Assembly (NCBI RefSeq): GCF_014851395.1
Contig: NW_024040707.1
Coordinates: forward strand, 14,110,187 to 14,174,186
Origin: Micropterus salmoides
Taxonomy: Eukaryota; Chordata; Actinopteri; Centrarchiformes; Centrarchidae
Reading direction: 5' to 3'
Length of the DNA: 64,000 bases
In this document: in pieces, positions 1 through 12,599 of the stretch
How positions within the stretch are numbered: the first letter of the stretch is position 1
Layout of the letters: each line of letters opens with the position of its first letter
Position numbers and translations under genes: made by a program
The notes under the pieces: generated by a model
What the model was told of the DNA's origin: nothing
Databases searched by the model: none
The model's input: the letters and a program-made list of their open reading frames with translations, nothing else

Positions 1-1642
1 TTCAAACTGTACAAGGAAAAAAAAAAGAAAATCTATAATTAATTTATTGTTGCACTCCTTTTACAAACACTTGACACTTGGGACAGTGTGGAGTAAGGAT
101 ATACCTTTTTCATATTTAAATAAACTATTAATATTATATTAATAATATTTATAGAAATATTATATTTATATATGCTGGTGGTTGTATTGGGACAAATTAT
201 CACATATCACATGTATCTTGTGTTTTGGGGAAGTGGTTAGCATTTGATCAACAATTGTATTACTTCTAAATGATGATTGTCTTTGGTTTCCACAAATTCC
301 TGAGGGAAAAATCCAGCTCTTTAGCTGCTAAATGCTCCAGTGTGTGTACTGGGCAGGCTGATGCCTTCAGTTACCTTCTTGCGCATGTGAGAGAGATTAG
401 CAGTTGAACAGCTGGTCAGTGGAGTTTAGAAAGATTTATTTCTGTTCCACATGAAAAAAATACCCTGGCTTTGCATTGCACACACTGTTCTTCATTTGTA
501 TTTAGCCATATTGCTGTATATTTGATGAGTGCATAACATCAAGTGAATTGCAAAACTGTGCTTTTTTCTCATGAAAAGTATTTATTCATTACCAGACAGC
601 CTGAGAAGCCTGAGAAACAACTTCAAGTTGTGGAATAAAAAGCACATTGACACAAAGATGAATTCAATGTCTGTTTGTAAATTCAGAGAACCATCTGAGG
701 GGCATACTGTGCTCTTTAAAATCATGAGAAACAACCTCATGTATACCTGCGAAGGATCAGATGGCTCAAGGGTTTGTTAAATAATGCAGGAGTTATCAGC
801 TGAATCCTCACATTCCAGATGTCTTACAGGATACAATGTTTAAATCTTCTCTTTTAGAGAATCCCGCAATAGATGCAGTGAGCAGCAGTTACATTTTAAT
901 GAGCACAATGAAGTGCTCCTTAAGTTTAAGATGGTAATCATGATTATCCTGTCAAAATGTCTGCCTGTTAAGAGAAGACCAAGGAGAGTGTAGGAGATGG
1001 TGGACGAATGACATAACAATAAAGAGCATGAGGCAGATATGGAAGCACAGACTGACTCCATGACAGCCTCAGAACAAAAAAATTAAACATCACAACAGAG
1101 AAATGTTTGTGATGATGATTTTGACCACTAATTAAAAATTAGGGCATTAGTGAGGTCATAAGGAATAGTGAGAAGTCGGGATGGGAAAGATGCATAATGA
1201 TAAAGCGACAGGAGTTGTCATGCTGTGGATGTTGTACTTTGGCCATCCTACCCTCCCCTCCCTTACATAAGACACACGCTTGGCTGCAGGCGTAGAAAAC
1301 AAGGCCTGTCCCCATGCATTGAGCCTTCCCCTTCACTGGTTCTTAACCATGCAGTACACAACAGGAGCAGACAGTGAGCAATATTGAATTATTCAGGCAC
1401 AGAGAACATTACAGCAATGGAGGGAACAGGGTTGTGTTGCCTTTAGTCTGGAAAGCAAAGCAATGAGAAATCAAAAGGGCAAAGTTGGTAATTCATGCAA
1501 ATTCCCAGAGTGTTTCTCTATGTGCTTTTTGTTGTGAAAATTGGCATTATGCTTGTCTGCACATCGGTGATGTAAGGTAACTGTATTTATTCAAATACTA
1601 TCCAGAAATGCCAGTTAGAGGTAGGCCTATGTGTACTTTACT
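1..1642. other. Gene-free, AT-rich spacer
   Basis: Only short scattered ORFs lie here, with no recognisable domain and no run of exon-like segments bounded by splice signals. Base composition is ordinary non-coding fish DNA. I see no gene, RNA or clear transposon. Confidence 0.6.
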
Positions 1643-1860
1643 TAAAGCTGCACTAATCAATGTTTTTATATCAACAATGGTTCAAATGACTGCTTTTGTG
1701 TAAAAGGTGTCACTCATAGTGACGAACCCACAGAGAATATCAACTGCAGTTTCTCTTATCTCTACTGAGCTTTACAGCATCTTTCAGCTCATTGTTTTGG
1801 TTTTACAACTTTACTGTTTTGGTTCAATCTCACCCAGAGACGTTGCTAGACCATTTTTAA
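1643..1860 (+). repeat. Left-end fragment of a TIR (MITE-like) repeat
   Basis: It begins with TTAAAGCTGCACTAATCAAT, which recurs at 11,822. The two copies also share a following stretch of the form CTCATAGTGACGAACCCACAG / CTCATAACGGTGAACCCACAG (1,712 and 11,892). No right terminus is visible here, so this is a truncated copy of the element described at 11,822-12,577. Confidence 0.5.
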
Positions 1861-2565
1861 TGGGGCACATGCCCCACTATTTATGTGCTGTGCCACAGTA
1901 AAATGGTCAAACCCCTTGGCATTGCTTTTAACACCCTGGGGCCCCTTTGGCATTGTTTTTGACTCTGCGGTCAAGTTAGCAATAATAAATATGCAATGGT
2001 TACCTGTTAGACTTTCAAAATAAAACTACTGGTTACCGTTGTGAAATGTTGCAAAAATGCATGTCAAAGGTGAAAGCGAGTGTCACTTCATCAGACTGTG
2101 TCTTCGTTGCTTGCTTGTGTATGAACAATGTTAGAGTGAAATAGAACTATTTGTGAAGTACACAGTAAACACAGATGGGCAACTGTGTTTATAAACTACA
2201 GCTTGGTAAAGATAACTCGCTCGTGAACATGCGTTCATATGCGTGTGCATGAAATGAAACTTCATCCATCAGCAACATCAATGGGACCAGTCCAGATAAT
2301 TCACAGATGTGATGGCACTCCTCACAGGCGCACATTATTTTACAAGAAGACAATGATTATCTTTCTCTCAGTCAAGGTTTAGTTACAACTCTGAACTAAT
2401 GTAAGGTGGAAAACAATGGATCACATTGACTATTAAAATGTTGAATGGGCAGACTGGGCAATCTGGATGCACATCTCTCAGTAAATAATCACATATTCAG
2501 TCAAGTAATAGTATAAATATAGCTATAATTTACAGGGACTATGCTTAAGTTTGTCAGTAGACTAG

Positions 2566-2878
2566 GTGCTGGATAGTCAGCCAGTACAAGCACAGATTTC
2601 AGCCAGTCAGCCAATACTAGCACTGTTGATCCACATCCCGTCTCAGCCAGTACTAACACAGATCCAGTTCACATGTCTTTGGCAGGTCACACAGACCCAG
2701 GTGAAGTACAGACAGCCTCAGCCAGTACGAGCACAGCCAGAGATGTACAGCCAGCATCAGATACAAGCAACTCAGACCCTCATGGACCCGTTGCTGCTCC
2801 ACCAAATGGCCCCGCAGATTGGCCCCAAGTCTTAACAGACTTTATGAGGACTGAGTTGGAGGTCCACATTTATGTCTA
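2566..2878 (+). pseudogene. Possible remnant of a hAT/ZMYM1-like transposase N-terminus
   Basis: One frame reads a low-complexity Ser/Thr/Ala-rich stretch with repeated SASTSTD-like units. It is followed by PNGPADWPQVLTDFMRTELE and soon a stop. A Ser-rich linker leading into a D-P-A-x-W-P...LTD...R segment is reminiscent of the N-terminus of hAT-derived ZMYM1-like proteins of fish; this resemblance is from memory and not searched. The DNA shows the same CAGCCAGTAC-type unit several times, so a plain minisatellite is the alternative. Nothing downstream continues the protein. Confidence 0.3.
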
Positions 2879-3702
2879 GCAATACCCATGGTTTCGCCAT
2901 TCTCATAAACGTAATTTCCAGATGCAATATATAGATCTAAAAGGATAGTGAATATCAGACTTATATGGTTCCTTAGGAAAGCTCAGGGAAGAGGCTATGC
3001 ACTGCTCTTTAAGGGATTTGGGGCGGTTAATGAGACGTAATTTGCCAAACCAACCGGTTTCTTCATCCTTGAAGTTTTTTTCTCTTAAAAAACACTTAAA
3101 ATTTCATCTTTGCACCGCGTGTCCAAGTAATTTTCCATTTGCAGTGCTTTCTTTGCCTCATTGTGGTGCATAAAGCTGTAATGGGCTCATTACTGCCGCC
3201 TGAGGTCAAAGGGCAGAAAACTCCAACTGGTACTTGATGGCAAGTGAGTAGTAGTGACTGTTGTTCCCCCCATGGCCACAAGGGAAAAACAAACTTAAGA
3301 CAAGCAACACAAATGTGAGATTTATGCATCATCTAAAGTGTAAACAGTACTCAATTTTTCAACAGAATAGATTTCAAGGATGAAGACTAACTGATAACAG
3401 AAAACAAGTTTACCAAATAATCTGTTAAATACACATTTAAGTATTCCAATAATGCGCTGCTCAGAGGGAAATACTGTGTTTTTCAGTTCAGTGCATGTAT
3501 TTGACAGCTGTAGTTAGCCTTCTAGTTATTTTGCAGATTACATGCATAACAATGGAAATGAACATAGATGTGATGCCTTGTTATATATTCACTTGCCGAA
3601 CAGTCTATCAAGTACATATTAGTGAATCATGAAAATGTTGCTTACATGTTAATGTGTCGTTAATAATAATTAATAAATAATGATTTGTTTCAATGACCTG
3701 TC

Positions 3703-3801
3703 CAGGGTGTACCACGCCTTTCGCCCATTGTCAGCTGGGTTTGGCTCCAGCCCCCCCACGACCCTGTACGCAGGATAAGCAGTTGACGATGGATAGATGA
3801 A
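3703..3801 (+). mobile_element. 3' tail of an L2/CR1-type LINE
   Basis: The segment runs from GACCTGTCCAGGGTGTACC through GGCTCCAGCCCCCCCACGAC to GGATAAGCAGTTGACGATGG and ends in a short GGATAGATGA microsatellite-like tail. This is the characteristic 3' end of fish L2-clade LINEs. Only the tail is present, a usual 5'-truncated insertion. Confidence 0.7.
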
Positions 3802-6689
3802 TTTGTTTCAATTTAAGTAACAAACAAGTAAGTGTACATTGTGAGTGGAATATTTGTCAAAGAGTGTTTTTACATTGGGGTATTACTACTTTAAGATTCT
3901 GAGTACTTTTTCCACCCCTTGTGCACAAACAAACACATTCCCTACCGCTAACACAGAAGTGATGTATTTTATTAGCAGCCACGAGATTCACATAAGACCT
4001 CATGCTCGGTTTAAAAATATTTCACTAAACGAGATAATACGGCTATGTTCCACCTCTACTTTTATTTTATTTGCTCGCAGTTTCAAACAGGAGACTCAGC
4101 CAGTGCAGTGATGGACAAAAATTTTATAATTATGAGTATTATTATTATTATCTTAAGTATATGAGGGGGTCTTTGGTGTGGATTTTCCCACCCATCACAT
4201 GTTTGATGTTTGTGTTCAACAGCTTTCCAGGTACCAACTGAATACAAGCACTCGCTGTCTTCAATAAAAGTCCAGTGTTTTAATCATTTGTTAATGTAAA
4301 AAAAAGAAAGAAAAGAAAATAAGTTCAATTAACTTATTCCAGGGATTTGTATTGACTCTGTCTGTGTGTGTCTGTGTGTTTGGGCTGCTAGGTTCCTATG
4401 GACGGGCCCAGGGGCTCCTTTTAAACCACAATTAAACTCATTCTGCACATTTAAGTGTATGTTAATAAGCAGGATGTCCATTAAAATACACCACACTCCC
4501 ACATTTCCTATTTTAATCTCTGTCTATGAAATCTCATGGGGTGTGAATGACAAATAAGGGACAGTTCTGCCTTTAAGGCATCCTCAGTCCACCTGAGGAT
4601 GACTGACAGTTTAATAACTGAAAGTAGAGCTATAATGTATCCAGCACAGGAATGTATAGGTTAGAGATTATTTTTAGAACACACAGAGAAGTGAAAAGAA
4701 TTGTATTAACTGGAATAGTTGATCTGTAATATAAAGGTACTACTGACTTGCAGGTTTTTATGTAGGCTACTTGCTTTCACCAAGACAATACTGCATCTCA
4801 GAGTGATAGCTGAGATCTTTCACAACCGGCATCAAAAAGGTGTTTCATTTGTTCTGAGATGCTGCCACAATTCTCGCCCATCAAATAAATCCACACATAT
4901 CCACATAAGCACCACATATCCTCTTGAGACAGACTATAACGTAATTAAACCTAATTCTAAGATTTTGTAACATAAATAGACTCTTTCAACAATCAAAAGA
5001 GAAAAAGGTAACAGGAGAAACTATTGCATGGAGGAAAGATATAAATCCCATTCGAATGGTTTATTATCTAAACTCCATCCTCTTAAGTGCCTTGTTCTTT
5101 TCATCTGGAAGAGAAGACATGGAGCTGATTTTGTTTTTGCCTTTAGGTAGCTTTTTTTGCTTTTATTTGCTTCCTAAGAGAGCATGTGTCTGTTTTACCT
5201 TCACAGTATCATCCTCTGTGTCTGTGACATGCCAGTGGATATGCGCTCAACGTCAAACATGTTTTATGGCCTGATTGCTTTCATTTTAATGTAATAAACT
5301 ACTTAGCGTAAGCTCTTCATTAGGCTTTTTCTACACTTGCTATTATAAAAGCCTTATTACAAACTAGACTGGGTTTTTAAATTAAGAGTCTGTTGTCTGG
5401 AAGTGAAGTGACACTATGGATAGCCAGGAACAACAGCCACTGAAGTCAAACTGCACAAACAAAAGGCAGAGGAGAGAGAAACGAATTTTAATACTCAGCA
5501 AACCTAAATAAAAGTAAAGTTATCATCTTTGAGCCAAAAATAGGGTGAACATCAGCATGTGTTTCATAAGATGAAAAGCACTCAAAGATGTGAAGATTGG
5601 ACTGATATGAGTCATTTGCTTTTCAACTGATTTTGAGGTTTTGCTCTCAGCTGAAGTGTCTTAATAATTGTGTTATACTTAAACTGACAAGATATGCTCT
5701 TGTTGTGATGTTAGCCATAGTAGCAGGAAAGCTGTGAGTATTGCTGTCTAGAGCTGGTGTGCTGATTCTGGGACTATCTCATGTTTGCTTTGCAGCAGCA
5801 AAGCGACAGTTTGCTAACCCACAACTTAGCTAATGTTAGTTGCATTACTTGCTGTGTCGTTGTTTGCTCTATTTCATGGTATTTGTCATGGCACTGGGTT
5901 TCTCTAGAATTGCATACCCCACCTTCAAGTAATAGTTGTTAGATGCCCCACTAGTGGTAAGAATCTGACATAAAACAGTTATTTCTCCGGCTTATTTATC
6001 CAACTGTTTTGTTTCCTGGTAAGTAATGAACTTTATATGTTTCTTTGAGGCTTTGGGAATTTCTGGTGACAAAGCTCAAAATGTATTACTGGGAAACACA
6101 GTGCAAAGAATCAAAGTGCTTATTACTGAAATAAAAAAAACAACAACAACCAAGGTCTTAGGGCGAACAGAGACAATAGAACTGACACAATGAGACATTT
6201 CCATGATTCAGAGATGACTCAACCCATTACTGTGAACACTGCAGAGAGGATGTTTGGTGGGTGTGAGGATATGGGTGCTTGTTGTCCAGGAAGTCACAAA
6301 GCTGGGCAATTAGAGGAGGATGACATTTTTTTTAATAAGGATATCCTGTGTTCACAATCCCTTCATGTGATAGAGGTAACCACAACAACTTTGAGAGAGC
6401 TGACTCTTTACAGTTGTGATGGAACTGGCAGCTATTACCTTTGTCCACTGCCACACATTATTGGTTAATGATTAGTACATTAAATTAATTTATTTTAACG
6501 AGGGCGAAGAGTGAAAGAACCAAAGAAACCTGCACTGTTGATGACTTGTTCTCACTTTATTAATGAGGTTTCAGTCCTCAGACTTTCATCTGGGATTTTT
6601 GGGTGCTTTCACAGTCAAGTTTTTAAATTTACATGCACCAGTCAACCATTCAAAGCTCTTCTTAAGTTAAAGCAAAATGTACTTTAAGA
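3802..6689. other. Gene-free spacer
   Basis: Small ORFs only, none with a recognisable family or plausible splice partners. A (TTA/ATT)-rich patch lies near 4,135-4,150. I see no gene or well-bounded element. Confidence 0.5.
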
Positions 6690-7395
6690 ATCACAATTCG
6701 TCCCTCTCAGTTCTAAATTTTTATACATTAGAGTACTAGATTATTATTACTGATGCATAAACATGTAAGAAACATTTTAATGTTGTAGCTTGTAACCACT
6801 TCATATACTGTTGGACAGTTTAATCTGTATCTTCTAATATATTATAAAGTGATCATAAGCAGTGGTGGAGGAAGTCAAACTTACTGTGTAAAAATACTAA
6901 ATACTCACAAGTAAAAGTTCTGCATGCAAAATCTTAGTCAAGTAAGTGGGGTGGTGAAGGCGCATTGGGTAAAGCACATGCCTTTGGTGTGAGAGACCCA
7001 GGTTCAATTCCCCACTGTGACCCATCACCCTGAGCAAGACACTTAACCCTAAGTTGCTCCAGAGGCATGCAAACTCATGACATGTAGAGTAAGTCACTTT
7101 GGATAAAAGCTAAATGAATAAATGTAAAGTAAAGGAAAAAGTACAAAAGATATTATAATTAGTTGATTTGTTTTCTGTATTAATTATCTAAATCTGCAAG
7201 GTAACTAGAAACTAGTTAAGAAATAAATATAGTGAAGTAAAGAGTAAAATATTTGCCTCCAAAATGTTGTAGAGAGAAAATATAGTAGTAAGTAAGTAGC
7301 ATAAAATGGAAATACTCAAGTAAAGTACAAGTTCCTCAAAATTGTACTTAAGTACAGTGCTTAAATAGACGTACTTACATTACATTGCAACACTG
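6690..7395. mobile_element. hAT-like non-autonomous fish repeat, interrupted by a SINE
   Basis: Starting at 6,863 the sequence reads CAGTGGTGGAGGAAGTCAAA and then many AAGTA/TACTT-rich units typical of a very common fish repeat. It ends near 7,392 in TTGCAACACTG, so the outer ends are CAGTG...CACTG as in hAT-type elements. A related half-copy seems to lie immediately left (6,690-6,860). A tRNA-derived SINE splits the element at 6,946-7,126. Family assignment is by recall of the consensus. Confidence 0.5.
6946..7126 (+). mobile_element. tRNA-derived SINE, copy 1
   Basis: The tRNA-like head has an A-box-like GCGCATTGGGTAAAGC and a B-box-like GGTTCAATTCC (7,003-7,013). Next come the central motif GAGCAAGACACTTAACCC and the tail AGTCACTTTGGATAAAAGC with an AAATG end. 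A 6-base direct repeat AAGTAA flanks it (6,940-6,945 and 7,127-7,132). Copy 2 at 41,083 shares head, centre and tail. The tail is of the kind shared with fish LINEs of the L2/V-SINE group. It is an insertion inside an older hAT-like repeat. Confidence 0.75.
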
Positions 7396-8552
7396 ATGAT
7401 TTTGTATGTACAATATTAGTATATCTTAATATATTAGTTTCATTTAACAGATTACATGTAAATGAAGATGAAAAAATATCTGCATCTCTTAAGTTTAGTC
7501 TCCAATGACCATTGATTTATTAGCTGAACACAGAGGGTCCTAACAATGCAAAATGTGATGTAATAACACATGAGATCAGATGGCCACCTACTTTTAGTTA
7601 GGACATATTTCCAGTTTATTAATTGAAAATAAGCTGCAGGTTTCATTTACAACTGGTGACAGGATGCCTCCATTTAAACAAAGCAACAAGGCTTTAATTG
7701 ATGGATCTTAAGCCACAGAATATGTTCTGACTGCCGGCAGCCTGAATGGCTTTGTTTTTTATATTAACCAGACTTTGAAGTACAAAACCGTTGGCTTCAC
7801 AAAGCTTTGTACTGCGGCTTTGCAATCTCTTATTGAATCATTTTGGCTCCACAGCTGGGTGTCTTTTTATGTCAGCTGGCTGCAGTTCACATCTTTATCT
7901 TGTGATGCTGTGCACAGAGCCATAAGGACACACACGTGCTCACGCTGAAGGTTTTATTTCTCAATTTAAGTAGTATCACATTCTCAGTTATTATCTGTTC
8001 CTAATCATGTCTCAGTGCTGTAGTACATTATATTACATTATTACATGTTCTAATGCATATTTTTCACACAAGTCACAAGCCACACCACATTTCACAACAC
8101 ATACTGCTTGTGAGTGTGACAAAAATTCTTGAATCCTAGCAGTGTTTGAAGAGTGAGAACCATAGCCAAGTGTGTAGTTACAGAAGTATGCATCGCACTA
8201 GCAAACTGCATAAATGAATAGGAAATGGCTTAGCTTGTCAACAAGATGTATGAGGCAAACAAGTACCAATCGGAGCTACTTATAAGGTGATCCACACGCA
8301 CATTACTGTGTGACTGCGAGCCGGCTATTATTAAATATTCATGGGTCCAGGTAATGGATTGGCACATTGTGTTGTGTTGCAAACACTGAGCAGTAAAACA
8401 AGCACAGTCGCCATGGTTTCTTGTGTGTTCACCAGATGTATTTTCTTTCTTTGTAGAGCACCTGTTTCCTAATAGAGCTCCCTGGGAATCGAAGTGCATC
8501 TTCACAGGACACAATCCAGATATTTTCATGCAATTTTTCCTAGATATGCCAG

Positions 8553-8557
<5 letters not shown>

Positions 8558-8592
<35 letters not shown>
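8558..8592. repeat. (CA)n microsatellite
   Basis: An uninterrupted CA dinucleotide run of about 35 bases. Confidence 0.95.
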
Positions 8593-8597
<5 letters not shown>

Positions 8598-9714
8598 TTG
8601 ATATATTCACTGGTTCACCTGATTTTTATTGTATATCTGACTCGCTGACTCTCGCTTATCTATAAGCCATAAATTTAATTGCAAAGTTGAGAGCTGGTAT
8701 TCTTCCTCTGACCATTGAGGTTGGTTGATTCAAAAACAGTCAGGAGGAAAACCAATTGTGTGAGCTATGTGATTGGGTGAAGTGGAAAATGAGTCTTGTT
8801 ACCCTTTGTACTGTTCATATTATGAAGATTTAAGAGAGTTAATGTTCTGTGCTACAGAAAATCATGAAATATTCTAGTGAGCAGATGAGCAGAACATTGG
8901 AATTACTGTTTAATATTGATGTGTTTAAGTTTGTTAACATTTCGAAAAGCCTGAGAAAGAAGGCAAGATAGATTATTTAGCTAGTATTTATTCAGATTTT
9001 TCGAGTACTACATAGTATGTTTCTGTCAGTGATTTATGAATTTTACTGTACACAGTGACGGTCTGAAGATTGGACCATGAAAGATGCTTCAGCTTCACTT
9101 TGTCTGTTATTTGAAAATGTGTACTCAGCGTTCTGGTTCTGACTTGTATGAAACTATGGTATCTTGTAAGCCTATGTGGGTAATATGCATGGCACAACAA
9201 TAAAATCATTGTGTCATTATTGTATTTTTCATTATTCATTCTGGATTTACAGACTCAGTTCTGATCACCAGCAGAGGCTGAATATGGTAAATTCTATGGA
9301 ATTTCTCTGCAGCACGCATACCTTTTTAAAAATACATATTATTTCTAATCTCATTTTTAATTGCAATTTTGCTACATTTGCTTTTAAAATGATTAACTTA
9401 ATTTGTATTTTGTTTATTTACTTTAATCACTTAATTTAACATAGTTTATTTGTCTTTTTATTACATTTGCATTTTTATTTATTAATTCATATGTGTTCTA
9501 ATTATATTTGGGATATTATGGTTTTCCTTTTAAAATTAGTTTTTTTCCCCCTTGATTTGTTCAGATGATGTGCACTCATGGGTGTCATTTACACTGGGGA
9601 CATGTCCCCAACACATTTTGAAATGGCTTATTTTGTCCCCATCATTTTTTTAAAGCATTTGTTAAAAATAAATAAATTAAAATGCTTTGAGTATGGTACA
9701 ATAACAAAACTTAT

Positions 9715-9754
9715 ACACACACACACACACACACACACCACACACACACACACA
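9715..9754. repeat. (AC)n microsatellite with one interruption
   Basis: AC repeats of about 40 bases with a single CC interruption near 9,738, followed by a short (TA)n run. Confidence 0.95.
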
Positions 9755-11293
9755 TATATATATTGTCATCCACACAATTACTGAGCCTGCTGCTCTCACA
9801 GAGGAAGACATTCAACATTTCTTTTCATTCATTCATTTTTTTCAAATGGTTAAATCATTTCATTTAAAAGCTGGGCATTGTAGTTTTAGCTACTCAAACG
9901 AGAGTACATTTGCATTTGTTGTAGATTATTTTCAGCTGGAAATACAACTTTAGAGTATTTACAGCAACAAGATGTTGAATGTGAGAGCGACTCAAAATAA
10001 GCTACAGTGCTCATCTTCACCTTATTGAAGGAAAATATCACTCATGTGTCTCGCTGAACAGTTTTTGGACAACAATGAAAGTCTGTCGAACAAAGGAATA
10101 GGCTGCATCAGGCTTTGGATACAACTGCTGGTTTTGGGATTTGTTGACAATAAGAAAGCTTTAGAACATAAGCAGACCTTAGAAAAAGAATATACACACA
10201 ACAAAAGCAAACTTCAAAAGACTACTTGTGCTTATACACTAAATTACCACTAGTTGTTTTAAATGTATTGCAACATCAAAATAAGTCAGCCAGAATTAGT
10301 AGCAGAGGAATGTTTTCCTTCAGAGTTGCAGGTCGGTCTGGGTACACTCTGACTCCCACAGGTGAAATCCAGTTTCCTCTCAGTTCTGTCCTGATGTGTT
10401 TTTAAGTCCAACACTGCTCTCTGCTGGCCAGGAGCGACACAGCATGTTTACGCCTCTAGAAAGGTCTAAAAAGACACAACCATGTGAAGAATTAAAACAC
10501 TGATTTCTTATGATAAATCTGCCTGCAAAAAAAAATCAAGCACTCACAGTGCTCTTGGGGACGGATAACATACTTTTGCACATAAAATGTGTTTTTACTA
10601 CATCTTTTGGTCTCAATTTCTACATTTTTTACCTCCTGTTGTGAAGACTGTCCCACATATTTTCATACATATTGTCTCCAGATGGAATCACAGTCTTGTC
10701 ATCTCTAATTTGGAGTTCATTGGCTTCACATTCAACAACAAAACTGAGCATAAAATCAGCAAAACCAAATTATTGTTCTGTTTTTTTGTGCACTAAATTG
10801 TAGCAACTTCTTAGAAATGAGCTGAAAACATACAAACATTTTGAATTTTGTGGCTCATGCCAGCTGGTCAGTATTTAACTTTGAGCTTTTGTGGCTTTGG
10901 GAGTCAGGCTTGTTTGTTTGAGTGATAACTTCCCTCAAGTCTCATTTCCTGCAAACAACCCCTGCTCTGCTTCATATCTTTCTTATCATGACACATAACT
11001 CACAACCCTACAGGATCCTCTTAAATTAATTCCACCTCTGATGTGCATCTGTCAGCAGAAACAGTTTGAGGTTAAGTCTTCTGTACCTTTCTGAACAGCC
11101 TCCTCTTTTATAACTAAAGACTTTTTGCTTTACTTTGTTGACATGACCAGAAAGTTATCTCACTGTTTTATAAGACTTTTGCCTTTTGACTGGACATGCA
11201 GGCCTCCAAGGAAATATGAATCACACTAAAAAACATATGACGCTCAAATCCAATTTCCAGGAGACAATTTAAAATTTCTCATGTCCACCAGTG

Positions 11294-11760
11294 CAGTGGA
11301 CTCACTGGAGAGGTGGGAGGCCAGGCAGGAGTGACGCACGGGTCCCTCTTGGCAGTATGGGAAAGAGATTTAGCAAAGCAGGTCAGATAGTCAGATGTTT
11401 GTGAAATTGCCCCCCCCCCCAATGTCCTGTCATCAGTGACTATATCTAATGTGAAAGGGATCGCTCATAGTGGTGCAGGGAGAGGCGGAAGATTCAGGAG
11501 ATAATTCTCTGCAGGTTCATCACTACGTCCCGTTTCACATTTGTTACATGTCATTTGATACGTTCTTATTAAAAGAATATTGACTATAGCTGCTTTGAAA
11601 TAAACAATTTTTAAAAAACTTTCTGGAGAGGTGGGAGGCAAGGCAGGAGTGACGCACAGGCCCCTTTAGGCAGTGTGGGAAAGAGATTTAGCCAAGCAGC
11701 TCAATAGTCAGATGTCTGTAAAATTGTACCCAAAATGTCTTGTCAAAAACAACCTGTAAG
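11294..11760 (+). repeat. Imperfect direct duplication of a ~130-base unit
   Basis: Two units begin CTGGAGAGGTGGGAGGCCAG (about 11,305) and CTGGAGAGGTGGGAGGCAAG (about 11,623). Both continue through GGAGTGACGCAC, TGGGAAAGAGATTTAGC and AATGTCYTGTC. Between them lies a shortened copy (11,427-11,605) of the TIR element seen at 11,822-12,577. The order unit, short element, unit, long element suggests a local duplication or repeated insertion into the same repeat. Confidence 0.6.
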
Positions 11761-11821
11761 GTCTAACAGAAAGACAGGTTTACTGGCCTTTTACTAAAAT
11801 ATAATATAAAATATGGCATGT

Positions 11822-12577
11822 TAAAGCTGCACTAATCAATGTTTTTATAATAACAAAACATCAAATGAGGGCATCTAATGTGAAAGGGATCGCTCATAAC
11901 GGTGAACCCACAGAAAATGATCATCGAACAAAGCCCCTTGCAGCTAAATGTTTTGGTACGCCGGCCCCCAACTTTAACTGTTGCTTCACTGTCACTGCTC
12001 CCATGAGCCTCGTTTGCAGTTTTAATGAAAAAAGCTCTTCACTGTATGCTACCTGCCACACCAAACAGCACACTGACAAAGTTACAACTAGCTAGTAAAC
12101 ATAGTGGAGCATTGTACTGATTTACCTATAAAAATCCTTTGACCGGTAGCTACATCAGACTTGCCAATTGCACTAGCCATCCTGCCGGGTAGGCATGCTG
12201 AGTGCCTTGAAATACAGTGCTCGTGTGTGAATGTGAGCATTCATTGTTGCAAACGGATATGTTCAGTTCACCAAAAACATGAGCATGCGCTTTTAACCCG
12301 TTCATGGACAACACTGATAAGCTAGTCGCTAAATGCATTCGTCTGCTGTTTGGTGCTGGGCTTCATAAAGTTTATTCACTGAATAACAGCTGCCAGCTGC
12401 AGACAAAAATTATGCTATAAGAGTGCTGAGCTGAAACGCGCTCTAAAGCTCCGTAATGTTGCAGATTCAGGAGATAATTCGCTGCAGGTTCATCACAACA
12501 AGCGACCTCTTTCATATTGTTACATGTAAATTGGTACATTGTTATTATAAAAATAGTGAGTATAACTGATTTAAAAT
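11822..12577 (+). mobile_element. MITE-like TIR element, long copy
   Basis: The left end TTAAAGCTGCACTAATCAAT and following TTTTTATAATAAC are mirrored at the right end by GTTATTATAAAAATAGTGAG and TATAACTGATTTAAA, giving imperfect terminal inverted repeats of roughly 35 bases. Internal landmarks CTAATGTGAAAGGGATCGCTC (first 20 bases at 11,875) and ATTCAGGAGATAATTCGCTG (12,465) also occur, much closer together, in the short copy at 11,427-11,605. No transposase is encoded. The superfamily cannot be assigned from the sequence. Confidence 0.6.
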
Positions 12578-12599
12578 AAACAAGATTTAAAAAAAAAAA

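Larger units (their letters stand above)
7396..11290. other. Gene-free spacer with two CA microsatellites
   Basis: No exon-like coding segment with recognisable protein similarity is visible. The ORFs near 8,230-8,660 run through a CA tract and are spurious. Composition is AT-rich with long T/A-rich runs near 9,330-9,560. Confidence 0.5.

Noticed and set aside
6985..7060. Possible tRNA gene
   Set aside because: The A- and B-box-like words belong to the SINE head; no cloverleaf with an acceptor stem can be formed, and the central SINE motif follows directly.
8230..8665. Overlapping ORFs on both strands with runs of Cys-Val or His-Thr
   Set aside because: The runs are translations of the CA microsatellite, so these are spurious.
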